Of a DNA stretch of 64,000 bases, positions 64,000 through 64,000 are shown one piece after another. The stretch is from contig NZ_CP150269.1 in assembly GCF_037976825.1 (NCBI RefSeq), forward strand, positions 5,655,501 through 5,719,500, written 5' to 3'. This DNA comes from Paenibacillus sp. FSL K6-1330. GTDB taxonomy: Bacteria > Bacillota > Bacilli > Paenibacillales > Paenibacillaceae. The first letter of the stretch is position 1. Each line of letters begins with the position of its first letter. Position numbers and translations under genes: made by a program. The notes below the pieces were generated by a model. It made no database searches. It had not been told where the DNA came from and saw only the letters and a program-made list of their open reading frames with translations.

Positions 64000-64000
64000 C

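Overview
The window looks like the chromosome of a spore-forming, low-to-mid GC Gram-positive bacterium, most likely Paenibacillus or a close relative. Grounds: strong AAGGAGG ribosome sites, frequent TTG/GTG starts, a YesM/YesN-type two-component pair with a sugar-binding lipoprotein, an alpha/beta small acid-soluble spore protein, a YtaF-type sporulation membrane protein, a SpoVB-like flippase, a class D/F-like sortase and a Bacillus-type Zur box. The genus is inferred from gene content, not from any search.

Layout. 1-3.4 kb: C-terminal part of a sensor kinase, its AraC-type response regulator and a sugar-binding lipoprotein. 3.6-9.5 kb: a DUF1992 gene, a GntR-controlled ABC exporter with a perfect operator palindrome, a MarR regulator and an NmrA-like oxidoreductase that share one operator sequence, and a GMC oxidoreductase. 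9.8-13.6 kb: a flippase and a three-gene surface cluster (Amidase_6 protein, lipoprotein-like sortase, small His/Lys-rich substrate ending in LPKTG without an anchor). 13.8-20.7 kb: miscellaneous genes, a decayed response regulator, and an M20 amidohydrolase with two DUF3100-like membrane proteins. 21-25.8 kb: an ECF sigma factor, its DUF4179-type anti-sigma factor, two secreted copies of the anti-sigma ectodomain, and one further secreted protein. 26-30.4 kb: a DHA2 efflux pump, a DUF1648 protein, a lipase-like hydrolase and a TetR regulator.

30.4-32.5 kb is the strangest part. A gene for a PD-(D/E)XK-like domain joined to a winged helix lies between two unrelated tandem arrays: ten units of 37-42 bp on one side and eleven units of 51-52 bp, each with a TTGTACGA-TTTT-TCGTACAA hairpin, on the other. 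A promoter and an intrinsic terminator stand in its 5' leader. A truncated IS3-type end abuts the first array. A DMT transporter and a divergent LysR regulator follow.

34.76-52.28 kb is a 17.4-kb genomic island bounded by 94-bp direct repeats that contain the 3' part of tRNA-Ala(GGC) and its terminator; the intact tRNA is at the right end. No integrase survives apart from two possible tail fragments. The island carries a frameshifted OLD-family nuclease, a DUF4965-type glycosidase-like gene with an AraC regulator, a sugar ABC importer with an ArsR-type regulator, an Opp/Nik-type ABC importer and a methyltransferase that flank a perfect Zur box (so probably zinc or zincophore uptake), and many remnants (IS, AraC, aldo-keto reductase, CBM6, DsbA).

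52.5-64 kb is conserved core: nrdR, a spore protein, a lytic transglycosylase, coaE, ytaF, mutM, polA, and the pstSCAB-phoU phosphate operon behind a PhoP box. The window ends inside one more gene on the minus strand.
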